Part shown: positions 42,161 to 54,900 of the stretch, in pieces
How the letters are laid out: every line of letters starts with the position of its first letter
How positions within the stretch are numbered: the stretch's first letter is position 1
Assembly: GCA_034096865.1 (NCBI GenBank)
Contig: JAWQFJ010028206.1
Location: forward strand, 5,001-69,000
Direction: 5' to 3'
DNA length: 64,000 nucleotides
Source of the DNA: Theodoxus fluviatilis
Taxonomy: Eukaryota; Mollusca; Gastropoda; Cycloneritida; Neritidae
The notes under the pieces: generated by a model
Seen by the model: only the letters and a program-made list of their open reading frames with translations
The model's database searches: none
Told to the model about the DNA's origin: nothing
Translations under genes and position numbers: made by a program

Positions 42161-42183
42161 TATCCCGAGACGAAGGCCCCAAA
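42161..42183 (-). promoter_or_regulatory. Primer-binding site
   Basis: Directly inside the 5' LTR the minus strand reads TTTGGGGCCTTCGTCTCGGG. It starts TGG (complement of tRNA CCA) and resembles, with mismatches, the complement of a tRNA-Pro 3' end. The tRNA identity is tentative. Confidence 0.6.
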
Positions 42184-42693
42184 TGTGACGTACTTGTTCT
42201 TTAATCAAATGGCTTGTTTAAATGTCTAGGGGAAGAACTAAAGCACGCACCTTCATTCCTCCATTCAAACGCTAGATGGTAATTGTCTGGCAATGAAGCA
42301 ATGGCGAAACCAAAATCAATTCAAAGGAAGTAGTTTAATTTTCAGGATGCATTTACCCGTGAAAGGTGAATGGGCGTCAAGCGCCACAAAAATGCATAGA
42401 ATGCAAGTAGAAGCAATCAATTCATTTCAACAACTTGCAGTGAGACATGGAAAAAAACAAACAATGGAAAGAAATAGGTCTGCCCGAGCCGAGGTAATTA
42501 ACTAAGTGTACTTAGCTGACCCTTTCGATGAAATCGTGGAGTTGGAGATGCACGGACTTATACCCCGCGCCTATCGCGCCAGCACAGGGGTTGAAATTGG
42601 GGGGAGGGGGGGGTCTGAGTGCACCGACATTGCAGCCGGTGACCCGGGAGGAAAATCACCACAGTCGATGAAAACAGTTGAACTTGGCATTCT

Positions 42694-42725
<32 letters not shown>

Positions 42726-43382
42726 GGCATTTCTTCTTCTTCTGGGTCGTGTCGAGGGAACTGGCTCCTCCTTCTTCTTCTTCTTCTTCTTCTTCGGAAA
42801 GGAGTCGGTCTGCTTTCCAACAAGACAGGCCACCACACTTCAGCAAAGCAAGCAAGCAGGCTGGCAGGCAAGCTGGCTGTTCACCATTCCACCACCCCCT
42901 GGCAGAGGGGTTCGCTTCCAGCCGGTTCCGGGCAGGCTGAGGTTTCTCACTAATATCATTCTGCGTTTCTATATGGCCACCGCCAAGTGTAAACCTAACA
43001 AGCAGGGCGCCAGCATCTTCACGGACACTGCTTTTGCTGAAAATAAATGTTATGACGCCACGAGCATCCGGCGACACTCGCTTAAATGCCTTCACTGACG
43101 TCACCAAGTTCAGTCAGTCCAATCACCACTGTTCATCCCACTCCACTCTGACTGGTCAATTCACAAGTTGAAAGTCACAGGTTGGTCAGCGTGAAAACGC
43201 CAGTGGAGTCCACTACACTCGTAACACTTTCAAGTCATTCACCTACACAGGGGTCAATTCTTAACTGACACCGGCTCAGGGCAATGAAAAAAACCGCTAA
43301 AGTTACGGCTCAGCAGACGCATGTTAAACATTTCTAGTAATACTAATAACCAGAAGGCATGAAAAAACATTGTCTCGCCACA
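42184..43382 (-). repeat. 5' LTR of the Gag-only element
   Basis: 1199 bp, same ends as the 3' LTR. The (CT)n tract is two bases longer and there are scattered substitutions (for example at ~42550 and ~43263). Promoter and polyadenylation signals should lie here; a minus-strand ATTAAAG sits near the U5 end. Confidence 0.9.
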
Positions 43383-43387
43383 GCTCC

Positions 43388-43498
43388 AGAATCATCTGGA
43401 AACGGTACGTGATGCAGAAATTCCCTACTCTGTATACATGGGACGCGTTACTTAGCCTTACTATGTGGCAAATACTCAGCTGGTGTCAACATATGCAA
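43388..43498. other. Short unique spacer
   Basis: About 110 bp between the LTR element's target duplication and copy 4 of the hairpin repeat; nothing recognised. Confidence 0.5.
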
Positions 43499-43596
43499 CA
43501 AGAAGGGCAAAGCCCATACGACTCACATGCTTGACCTTGACCTTTACATGACCTTGACCTTCAGGTGACCTTCAAGGCCAAGGTCAAACAACTAAA

Positions 43597-43627
<31 letters not shown>

Positions 43628-43681
43628 TCTTTATTCAGAAAGGGGGGTATACACATACGTCTGCCCAAAACTTTTCACAAC

Positions 43682-43760
<79 letters not shown>

Positions 43761-43841
43761 TATATATATATATATATAATTAATACATAGTAATTAACAA
43801 TAAATAATAAATAATTAACAATTAACAATTAATAACTAATG

Positions 43842-43884
<43 letters not shown>

Positions 43885-45628
43885 TGAATCATAATAATTA
43901 ATAAACAAATATTAAGAAGAAAAATAAAAAGGATAGAAAACCTGAAGAATTGTACATAAAATTACATGCTGTAGTTATCATGGGGGCAGATGAGCATGGG
44001 AGATGAGATCTGGAATGGGAAGGGGAAAGGGAGAGGAGAGGGGGGGGGGGTGAGGGCGGGGGGGGGGTTTAAGGAGTCCAAGTAAACAACTAAACCTACC
44101 AATGACATCATACACTAAGAAATGCTTTACACAGTTTTCCTACCAAAATACATGTGACCTTGACCCAAGGTCAAGGTCATCCAAGGTCATGCAACACAAA
44201 GCTGTTAATTCAAGACATAGGAAGCACAATGGTGCTTATTGGCACTTTCTACCATGAGATATAGTCACTTTTAGTGGTTCACTACCCCATTTGTCACATT
44301 TCATAAGGGTCAAAGTGACCTTGACCTTGATGATATGTGACCAAATGTGTCTCATGATGAAAGTATAACATGTGCCCCACATAATTATTAAGTTTGAAAC
44401 AGTTATCTTCCATAGTTCAGGGTCAAGATCACTTCAAAATATGTATACAATCCAAATTTGAAGAGCTCCTGTGACCTTGACCTTGAAGCAAGGTCAACCA
44501 AACTGGTATCAAAAGATATGGATTACTTTGCCCTATATACCATATATAGGTCAGGTATCCAATCTTAAAAACTTCAGAGAAAATTGGGAAAATGTGAAAA
44601 ATGGCTGTGTTTTTTTACATTTACGGCCCCTGCGACCTTGACCTTCAAGCAAGGTCATGTCACTGTGTATGCTTTTGTTCGCCTTTTCATCATACACCAT
44701 TATGCCAAATTGGGTGTTGATAGACTTAATATTCTCCGAGAAAAATCCAACGTTAAAGTTTTTAACGGACGGCAAAACGCTCGGACGCCCGGACGCCCGG
44801 ACGCCTGGACGGACGACACGGGTGACCTAGTATAAAAGTATAACATGTGTACTACAACGTTTTGAAGTTTGGAAGAGTTATCTTCCATAGTTCGGGGTCA
44901 TGGTCACTTCAAAATATGTATACAATCCATTTTTAAAGAGCTCCTGTGACCTTGACCTTGAAGCAAGGTCAAGTCAATATGTACGTTTTTGTACGCCTTG
45001 TCATCCTACACCATCATGCCAAATTGGGTGTTGATAGACTTAATAGTCTCCGAGAAAAATCCAACGTTAAAGTTTTTTACGGACGACACGATACCAGGCT
45101 GCCCGGCTGCCCGGACGGCCGCCCGGACGGCTGCCCATACGCCCAGACGAACAACACTGGTGACCTAGTATAAAATTATAACATGTGTACTACAATTTTA
45201 TGAAGTTTGGAAGAGTTATCTTCCATAGTTCAGGGTCAAGGTCACTTCAAAATATGTATACAATTCAACTTTATAGACATCCTGTGACCTCAAACTGGTA
45301 TCAAAAGATAGGGATTACTTTGCCCTATATACCATATATAGGTTAGGTATCCAATCTCAAAAACTTCTGAGAAAATTGGGAAAATGTGAAAAATGGCTGT
45401 TTTTAGGCAACATTTACGGCCCCTGCGACCTTGACCTTGAAGCAAGGTCAAGTCACTATGTATGTTTTCGTACACCTTGTCATCCTACACCATCATGCCA
45501 AATTGGGTGTTGATAGACTTAATAGTCTCCGAGAAAAATCCAACGTTAAAGTTTTTTACAGACACCCGGATGCCCAGACGGACGAAAAGGGTGAGTACAT
45601 AGATTCACTTTTGCTTTGCATGTGAGTC
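43499..45628 (+). mobile_element. Hairpin-ended GGTCAA repeat, copy 4 (multi-unit, 2.1 kb)
   Basis: It has the same termini as copy 3 and TGACCTTGACCTTGA at 44316-44330. The right part repeats the unit AAATTGGGTGTTGATAGACTTAATA ... GGACG block three times (~44640, ~44970, ~45470), so the copy is expanded by internal duplication. A poly(A)-tailed retroposon sits at 43599-44083. Confidence 0.75.
43599..44083 (-). mobile_element. Poly(A)-tailed retroposon with 13-bp target duplication
   Basis: AAACAACTAAACC is repeated exactly at 43586-43598 and 44084-44096. On the minus strand the insert ends in GAATAAAGATATTT then poly(A), so it is a reverse-transcribed polyadenylated RNA. Inside are poly(A), (TAA)n and (TA)n tracts and a C-rich 5' end. 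I recognise neither a LINE ORF nor a tRNA-derived head; it may be a LINE 3' UTR or a processed transcript. Confidence 0.7.
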
Positions 45629-45639
45629 AAAAATGTTGA

Positions 45640-45836
45640 CTGCCTTTACATATGCTTTTATCATTTTGACACATGTTGACACCGGCCTATTCTTAGCTAG
45701 ATCTTGCAAGGTTGCTAGCATAAGAAACGCGTCCCTGGTGTTCGCCTATATGCATCGTGTTTCTAGTCGTCACGACTCGCGCACAGCATCTCTGTGTACA
45801 CACAGTTGTTTAATACAGAGAGCAAAATCTTGTAGC

Positions 45837-45905
<69 letters not shown>

Positions 45906-46075
45906 GGTGTATGTGTGTGTGTGTGTGTTCGCACGTGCGTGTGTGCGAAATTGGGTGTCTCTGAATATGGAAGGACAAACAAAAGCAGCCATAGTGAAAA
46001 TTGGAGAGAAAGGGGGAAGGCAGGCAGAGAGATGGGGATGCACACAGTCGACAAAAATAGCACAAACTCGAGGAC
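45640..46075. repeat. Low-complexity stretch with (TA)n(TG)n
   Basis: (TA)n at 45843-45868 passes into (TG)n at 45870-45930 with interruptions. The rest of the segment holds no gene; apparent ORFs track the dinucleotide repeat. Confidence 0.85.
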
Positions 46076-46790
46076 ACTACTACTCATTCTAAAGCCTTTA
46101 TTTAGAGTATTCTGCTACACATTCTAAAGCCTTCATTTATAGTATTCTGTTACTGTTTCTCAAGCCTTCATTTATAGTATTCTGCTACTGTTTCTGAAGC
46201 CTTCATTTATAGTATTTTGCTATTCTTTCAAAAACTTATTTTAGAGTATTTAGTTGCTTTTTCTAAAACCTTCATTTAGAGTATTTTGCTCCTCGTTCTA
46301 AAGCCTTTATTTAGAGTATTTTGCTCTTTTTTAAACCTTTATTTAGGGAATCAGCTACTCTTTTTAAAGCCTTCTTTTAGAGTTCTTTACTACTCTTTCT
46401 AAATCCGTCACTTAAAGTATTCTGCTTCTCTTTCTGAAGCCTTCATTTAGAGTATTTTGCTGCTCTTTCTAAAGTCTTAACTAGAGTATTCTGCTCTTTC
46501 TAAAGCCTTCATTAACAGTATTTTGCTACTTTTTTCTAAAACCGTCACTTAAAGTATTCTGCTGCTCTTTCTAAAGTCTTCATTGATATTTTGCAACTCT
46601 TTCTAAAGTCTTCATTGATAATATTTTGCTGCTATTTCTAAAGCCTCCATTTAGAGAATTCTGCTACTCTTTCTAAAGTCTTCATTTGGAGTATTCAGCT
46701 CTTTGTAAAGCCTTCATTTAGATTATTTTGCTCTTTATAAAGCCATTATTTAGAGTATTTTGCTACTCTTTCTAAAGCCTTCATAAAGGA
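46076..46790. repeat. ~36-39-bp degenerate tandem repeat
   Basis: About 19 copies of TTCTAAAGCCTTCATTTAGA plus GTATTTTGCTACTCT-type sequence. Copies diverge by 10-25% and vary in length, so the array is old or unconstrained. Confidence 0.8.
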
Positions 46791-47410
46791 ATTTAAGCAT
46801 ATTTGACCTGCCATCACAAATTGAGTTGGTCCTATACCTTGGGATCTTTTCTTACAATATCATTGTATCATCACAAAGTGCACTGAATTCCTTCAAAATA
46901 GCTGTACAAGTTACATTATGCGTGCAGCTGCATGATGATTTGTGTCTGTCTGAATACGTAATATCTAAAAATGGGTACTTTTGAGATCAATTCATTTATT
47001 GTGCAGACAATACATTGCGCACTTCACGAAATCGTTCGTAGACAAAGATAGAATGAGTATTATTACGAGGTCGGATGTTATGCAGTCAGGTGCATTTTTA
47101 TGTACCCAAAATTTACTGTCTTCCTGTAGGTGTCCACAATGACCATTTGTCGCGCGGATTCGATATTCAAAACTTTGCAAATTATATGCACTGCTGATTT
47201 AACCATCTGAATCGAGTGACATCAAAAGTGCTAAAGCACCCCCCATTAGTGCTATTCTTCGTATGTCTCCGTTTGATCGAAATATCAGACCGACTCAGTT
47301 TGGAAGGACAGGTCATATGAGTGAACGCATTATATTTAAGAGTAGAACGGTATAAAACCCACAGACAAGAGAATTATTTAAACACACACGCACGCGCGAC
47401 CGCGCGCGCG

Positions 47411-47461
<51 letters not shown>

Positions 47462-47629
47462 CCCGACAGACAAATACTTGCCATGTTCTCTCTGTCTTCT
47501 ATGCAGGTTGTTGCTGCGTGGAGTTTTGCTTTTATTACTTCGTACTCCGCTCGCGTTAGCTGTTTACGACCGATCACCAAGGTCCGTAGACCGTTCTGCA
47601 AAGTGACGTTAATCAGGTAAATGGACTGC
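46791..47629. other. Unassigned stretch with (CA)n at 47385-47459
   Basis: AT-rich DNA with no supported exon, then a (CA)n run and a short transition into the 23-bp array. Confidence 0.5.
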
Positions 47630-50600
47630 AGTTCATTTGCAGCATGTCCAATTGTAGCATGCTAAAATTGAAAGTCAGTAGATGCTACAAATGAACTGCA
47701 GTCGATGCTACAAATAAATGGCAGTCTTTGCTATAAATGGACTCCAGTCGATGCTACAAATAGACGCCAGTCCATGCTACAAATAGACGCCAGTCCATGC
47801 TACAAATAGACGCCAGTCCATGCTACAAATAGACGCCAGTCCATGCTACAAATAGACGACAGTCCATGCTACAAATAGACGCCAGTCCATGCTACAAATG
47901 GACGCCAGTCCATGCTACAAATAGACGCCAGTCCATGCTACAAATAGACGCCAGTCCATGCTACAAATAGACGCCAGTCCATGCTACAAATAGACGCCAG
48001 TCCATGCTACAAATAGACGTCAGTCCATGCTACAAATAGACGCCAGTCCATGCTACAAATAGACGCCAGTCAATGATACAGATAGACACCAGTCCATGCT
48101 ACAAATAGACGCCAGTCAATGATACAGATAGACACCAGTCCATGCTACAAATAGACGCCAGTCAATGATACAGATAGACACCAGTCCATGCTACAAATAG
48201 ACGCCAGTCAATGATACAGATAGACTCCAGTCCATGCTACAAGTAGACGCCAGTCCATGCTACAAATAGACGCCAGTCCATGCTAAAAATAGACACCAGT
48301 CCATGCTACAAATAGACGCCAGTCCATACTACAAATAGACGCCAGTCCATGCTACAAATAGACGCAAGTCCATGCTACAAATAGACGCCAGTCCATGCTA
48401 CAAATAGACGCCAGTCCATGCTATAAATAGACGCCAGTCAATGATACAGATAGACGCCAGTCATTGATACAAATAGACACCAGTCCATGCTACAAATAGA
48501 CACCAGTCCATGCTACAAATAGACGCCAGTCCATGTTACAAATAGACACCAGTCCATGCTACAAATGGACGCCAGTCATTGATACAAATAGACGCCAGTC
48601 CATGCTACAAATAGACACCAGTCCATGCTACAAATAGACGCCATTCATTTATACAATAAGACACCAGTCCATGCTACAAATAGACGCCAGTCCATGCTAC
48701 AAATAGACGCCAGTCCATACTACAAATAGACGCCAGTCCATGCTACAAATAGACGCCAGTCCATGCTACAAATAGACGCCAGTCATTGATACAAATAGAC
48801 GCCAGTCATTGATATAAATAGACGCCAGTCCTTGCTACAAATAGACGCTAGTCCATGCTACAAATAGACGCCAGTCATTGATACAAATAGACGCCAGTCA
48901 TTGATACAAATAGACGCCAGCCCATGCTACAAATAGACGCCAGTCCATACTACAAATAGACGCCAGTCAATGATACAGATAGACGACAGTCCATGCTACA
49001 AATAGGCGCCAGTCCATGCTACAAATAGACGCCAGTCCATGCTACAAATAGACACCAGTCCATGCTACAAATAGACACCAGTCCATGCTACAAATAGACG
49101 CCAGTCCATGCAACAAATAGACGCCAGTCCATGCTACAAATAGACACCAGTCCATGCTACAAATAGACGCCAGTCCATGCTACAAATAGACGCCAGTCCA
49201 TGCTACAAATAGACGCCAGTCCATGCTACAAATAGACGCCAGTCCATGCTACAAATAGACGCCAGTCCATGCTACAGATAGACGCCAGTCAATAATACAG
49301 ATAGACACCAGTCCATGCTACAAATAGATGCCAGTCCATGCTACAAAGTGACGCCAGTCCATGCTACAAATAGACACCAGTCCATGCTACAAATAGACAC
49401 CAGTCCATGCTACAAATAGACACCAGTCCATTCTACAAAAAGACGCCAGTCCATGCTACAAATAGACGTCAGTCCATGCTACAAATAGACACCAGTCCAT
49501 GCTACAAATAGACACCAGTCCATGCTACAAATAGACACCAGTCAATGCTACAAATAGACACCAGTCCATGCTACAAATAGACGCCAGTCCATGCTACAAA
49601 TAGACACCAGTCCATGCTACAAATAGACGCCAGTCCATGCTACAAATAGACACCAGTCCATGCTACAAATAGACGCCAGTCCATGCTACCAATAGACGCC
49701 AGTCCATTCTACAAATAGACACCAGTCCATGCTACAAACAGACACCAGTCCATGCTACAAATAGACGCCAGTCCATGTTACAAATAGACGCCAGTCCATG
49801 CTACAGATAGACGCCAGTCCATGCTACAAATAGACACCAGTCCATGCTACAAATAGACACCAGTCCATGCTACAAATAGACACCAGTCCATGCTACAAAT
49901 AGACGCCAGTCCATACTACAAATAGACGCCAGTCAATGATACAGATAGACGACAGTCCATGCTACAAATAGGCGCCAGTCCATGCTACAAATAGACGCCA
50001 GTCCATGCTACAAATAGACACCAGTCCATGCTACAAATAGACACCAGTCCATGCTACAAATAGACGCCAGTCCATGCTACAAATAGACGCCAGTCCATGC
50101 TACAAATAGACACCAGTCCATGCTACAAATAGACGCCAGTCCATGCTACAAATAGACGCCATTACTTGCTACAAATAGACGCCAGTCCATGCTACAAATA
50201 GACGCCAGTCCATGCTACAAATAGACGCCAGTCCATGCTACAAATAGACGCCAGTCCATGCTACAAATAGACGCCAGTCCATGCTACAAATGGACGCCAG
50301 TCCATGCTACAAATAGACGCCAGTCCATGCTACAGATAGACGCCAGTCAATGATACAAAGAGACGCCAGTCCATGCTACAAGTAGACGCCAGTCCATGCT
50401 ACAAATAGACGCCAGACCATGCTACAAATAGACACCAGTCCATACTACATATAGACGCCAGTCCATGCTACAAATAGACGCCAGTCCTTGCTACAAATAG
50501 ACGCCAGTCCATGCTACAAATAGACACCAGTCCATGCTACAAATAGACGCCAGTCCATGCTACAAATAGACGCCAGTCCATGCTACAAATGGACGCCAGT

Positions 50601-51995
50601 CCATGCTACAGATAGACGCCAGTCCATGCTACAAATGGACGCCAGTCCATGCTACAAATAGACACCAGCCCACGCTACAAATAGACGCCAGTCCATGCTA
50701 CAAATGGACGCCAGTCCATGCTACAAATAGACGGCAGTCCATGCTACAAATAGACACCATTCCATGCTACAAATAGACGCCAGTCCACGCTACAAATAGA
50801 CACCAGTCCATGCTACAAATAGACACCAGTCCATGCTACAAATAGACGCCAGTCCATGCTACAAATAGACGCCAGTCCATGCTACAAATAGACGCCAGTC
50901 CATGCTACAAATAGACGCCAGTCCATGCTACAAATAGACGCCAGCCCATGCTACAAATGGGCGCCAGTCGATGCTACAAATGAATGTCAGTCCATGTTAC
51001 AAATAGACACCAGTCCATGCTACAAATAGACGCCAGCCCATGCTACAAATGGGCGCCAGTCGATGCGACAAATGAATTGCAGTTGATGCCACAGATGGAC
51101 GCCAGTCCATGCTACAAATAGACGCCAGTCAATGATACAAATAGACGCCAGTCCATGCTACAAATAGACGCCAGTCCATGCTACAAATGGACGCCAGTCC
51201 ACGCTACAAATAGACACCAGTCCATGCTACAAATAAACGCCAGTCCACGCTACAAATAGACGCCAGTCCACGCTACAAATAGACGCCAGTCCATGCTACA
51301 AATAGACGCCAGTCGATGCGACAAATAGACGCCAGTCCACGCTACAAATAGACGCCGGTCCATGCTACAAATAGACGCCAGCCCATGCTACAAATGGACG
51401 CCGGTCCATGCTACAAACAGACACCAGTCCATGCTACAAATAGACGCCAGTCCACGCTACAAATAGACGCCAGTCCACGCTACAAATAGACGCCAGTCAA
51501 TGATACAAATAGACGCCAGTCCATGCTACAAATAGACACCAGTCCATGCTACAAATAGACACCAGTTCACGCTACAAAAAGACGCCAGTCCACGCCACAA
51601 ACAAACGCCATCCCATGCTACAAATGGACACCAGTCCATGCTACAAATAGACGCCAGTCCATGATACAAATAGACACAAGTCCATGCTACAAATAGACGC
51701 CAGTCCATGCTACAAATAGACACCAGTCCATGCTACAAATAGACGCCAGTCCACGCTACAAATAGACGCCAGTCCACGCTACAAATAGACGCCAGTCCAT
51801 GCTACAAATGGACGCCAGTCGATGCGACAAATAGACGCCAGTCCACGCTACAAATAGACGCCAGTCCATGCTACAAATAGACGCCAGCCCATGCTACAAA
51901 TGGACGCCAGTCGATGCGACAAATGGATTGCAGTTGATGCCACAGATGGACGCCAATCCATGCTACAAATGGACGCCAGTCCATGCTACAAATAG
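47630..51995. repeat. 23-bp satellite array, subfamily 1
   Basis: About 190 copies of ATGCTACAAATAGACGCCAG plus TCC. Frequent variants are GACACC for GACGCC and CAATGATACAGA for CCATGCTACAAA; the latter alternates with normal units at 48060-48230 to give a 46-bp dimer period. The first units (to ~47760) are divergent. Each unit has a minus-strand TAG and 23 is not a multiple of three, so the array is not coding. A 966-bp block (exactly 42 units) is duplicated, with marker variants at 48982 and 49948. Confidence 0.9.
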
Positions 51996-54900
51996 ACCAC
52001 AGTCGATGCTACAGATGGAGTGAAGTCGATGCTACAGATGGAGTGAAGTCGATGCTACAGATGGAGTGAAGTCAATGCTACAGATGAAGTCAATGCTACA
52101 GATGGAGTGAAGTCGATGCTACAGATGGACTGCAGTCAATGCTACAAATGGAGTGAAGTCGATGCTACAGATGGAGTGAAGTCAATGCTACAGATGGAGT
52201 GAAGTTGATGCTACAGATGGAGTGAAGTCGATACTACAGATGGACTGCAGTCGATGCTACAGATGGAGTGAAGTCAATGCTACAGATGGAGTGAAGTCGA
52301 TGCTACAGATGGAGTGAAGTCGATGCTACAGATGGAGTGAAGTCAATGCTACAGATGGAGTGAAGTCGATGCTACAGATGGAGTGAAGTCAATGCTACAG
52401 ATGGAGTGAAGTCGATGCTACAGATGGAGTGAAGTCGATACTACAGATGGACTGCAGTTGATGCTACAGATGGAGTGAAGTCGATACTACAGATGGAGTG
52501 AAGTCGATGCTACAGATGGAGTGAAGTCAATGCTACAGATGGAGTGAAGTCGATGCTACAGATGGAGTGAAGTCAATGCTACAGATGGAGTGAAGTCGAT
52601 GCTACAGATGGACTGAAGTCGATGCTACAGATGGAGTGAAGTCGATGCTACAGATGGAGTGAAGTCGATGCTACAGATGGAGTGAAGTCGATGCTACAGA
52701 TGGAGTGAAGTCGATGCTACAGATGGAGTGAAGTCGATGCTACAGATGGAGTGAAGTCGATGCTACAGATGGAGTGAAGTCGATGCTACAGATGGAGTGA
52801 AGTCGATGCTACAGATGGAGTGAAGTCGATGCTACAGATGGAGTGAAGTCGATGCTACAGATGGAGTGAAGTCGATACTACAGATGGACTGCAGTCGATG
52901 CTACAGATGGAGTGAAGTCATGCTACAGATGGAGTGAAGTCGATGCTACAGATGGAGTGAAGTCGATACTACAGATGGACTGCAGTCGATGCTACAGATG
53001 GAGTGAAGTCGATACTACAGATGGAGTGAAGTCGATGCTACAGATGGAGTGAAGTCGATGCTACAGATGGAGTGAAGTCGATGCTACAGATGGAGTGAAG
53101 TCAATGCTACAGATGGAGTGAAGTCGATGCTACAGATGGAGTGAAGTCGATGCTACAGATGGAGTGAAGTCGATGCTACAGATGGAGTGAAGTCGATGCT
53201 ACAGATGGAGTGAAGTCGATGCTACAGATGGAGTGAAGTCGATGCTACAGATGGAGTGAAGTCGATGCTACAGATGGAGTGAAGTCGATGCTACAGATGG
53301 AGTGAAGTCGATACTACAGATGGAGTGAAGTCGATGCTACAGATGGAGTGAAGTCAATGCTACAGATGGAGTGAAGTCGATGCTACAGATGGAGTGAAGT
53401 CGATGCTACAGATGGAGTGAAGTCGATGCTACAGATGGAGTGAAGTCGATACTACAGATGGAGTGAAGTCGATGCTACAGATGGAGTGAAGTCAATGCTA
53501 CAGATGGAGTGAAGTCGATGCTACAGATGGAGTGAAGTCGATGCTACAGATGGAGTGAAGTCGATGCTACAGATGGAGTGAAGTCGATGCTACAGATGGA
53601 GTGAAGTCGATGCTACAGATGGAGTGAAGTCGATGCTACAGATGGAGTGAAGTCGATGCTACAGATGGAGTGAAGTCGATGCTACAGATGGAGTGAAGTC
53701 GATGCTACAGATGGAGTGAAGTCGATGCTACAGATGGAGTGAAGTCGATGCTACAGATGGAGTGAAGTCGATGCTACAGATGGAGTGAAGTCGATGCTAC
53801 AGATGGAGTGAAGTCGATGCTACAGATGGAGTGAAGTCGATGCTACAGATGGAGTGAAGTCAATGCTACAGATGGAGTGAAGTCGATGCTACAGATGGAG
53901 TGAAGTCGATGCTACAGATGGAGTGAAGTCGATGCTACAGATGGAGTGAAGTCGATGCTACAGATGGAGTGAAGTCGATGCTACAGATGGAGTGAAGTCG
54001 ATGCTACAGATGGAGTGAAGTCGATGCTACAGATGGAGTGAAGTCGATGCTACAGATGGAGTGAAGTCAATGCTACAGATGGAGTGAAGTCGATGCTACA
54101 GATGGAGTGAAGTCGATGCTACAGATGGAGTGAAGTCGATACTACAGATGGAGTGAAGTCGATGCTACAGATGGAGTGAAGTCGATGCTACAGATGGAGT
54201 GAAGTCGATGCTACAGATGGAGTGAAGTCGATGCTACAGATGGAGTGAAGTCAATGCTACAGATGGAGTGAAGTCGATGCTACAGATGGAGTGAAGTCGA
54301 TGCTACAGATGGAGTGAAGTCGATGCTACAGATGGAGTGAAGTCGATGCTACAGATGGAGTGAAGTCGATGCTACAGATGGAGTGAAGTCGATGCTACAG
54401 ATGGAGTGAAGTCGATGCTACAGATGGAGTGAAGTCGATGCTACAGATGGAGTGAAGTCGATGCTACAGATGGAGTGAAGTCGATGCTACAGATGGAGTG
54501 AAGTCGATACTACAGATGGACTGCAGTCGATGCTACAGATGGAGTGAAGTCGATGCTACAGATGGAGTGAAGTCGATGCTACAGATGGAGTGAAGTCGAT
54601 GCTACAGATGGAGTGAAGTCGATGCTACAGATGGAGTGAAGTCGATGCTACAGATGGAGTGAAGTCGATGCTACAGATGGAGTGAAGTCGATGCTACAGA
54701 TGGAGTGAAGTCGATGCTACAGATGGAGTGAAGTCGATGCTACAGATGGAGTGAAGTCGATGCTACAGATGGAGTGAAGTCGATACTACAGATGGACTGC
54801 AGTCGATGCTACAGATGGAGTGAAGTCGATGCTACAGATGGAGTGAAGTCGATGCTACAGATGGAGTGAAGTCGATGCTACAGATGGAGTGAAGTCAATG

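Larger units (their letters stand above)
38087..43387 (-). mobile_element. Young Gag-only LTR retrotransposon (Ty3-type), pol deleted
   Basis: Two 1199-bp LTRs, >99% identical, start TG and end CA, and are flanked by GCTCC (38087-38091 and 43383-43387), a perfect 5-bp target duplication. The internal region is only 2893 bp. On the minus strand it has a primer-binding site next to the 5' LTR, gag, a second ORF behind a UGA stop, and a polypurine tract next to the 3' LTR. Protease, integrase and reverse transcriptase are absent. It must have moved with enzymes from a full-length relative. The layout matches terminal-repeat-with-Gag derivatives described in plants. Confidence 0.85.

Noticed and set aside
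45763..46092. Cys/Val and Thr/His repeat ORFs
   Set aside because: They are (TG)n and (TA)n microsatellite translations.
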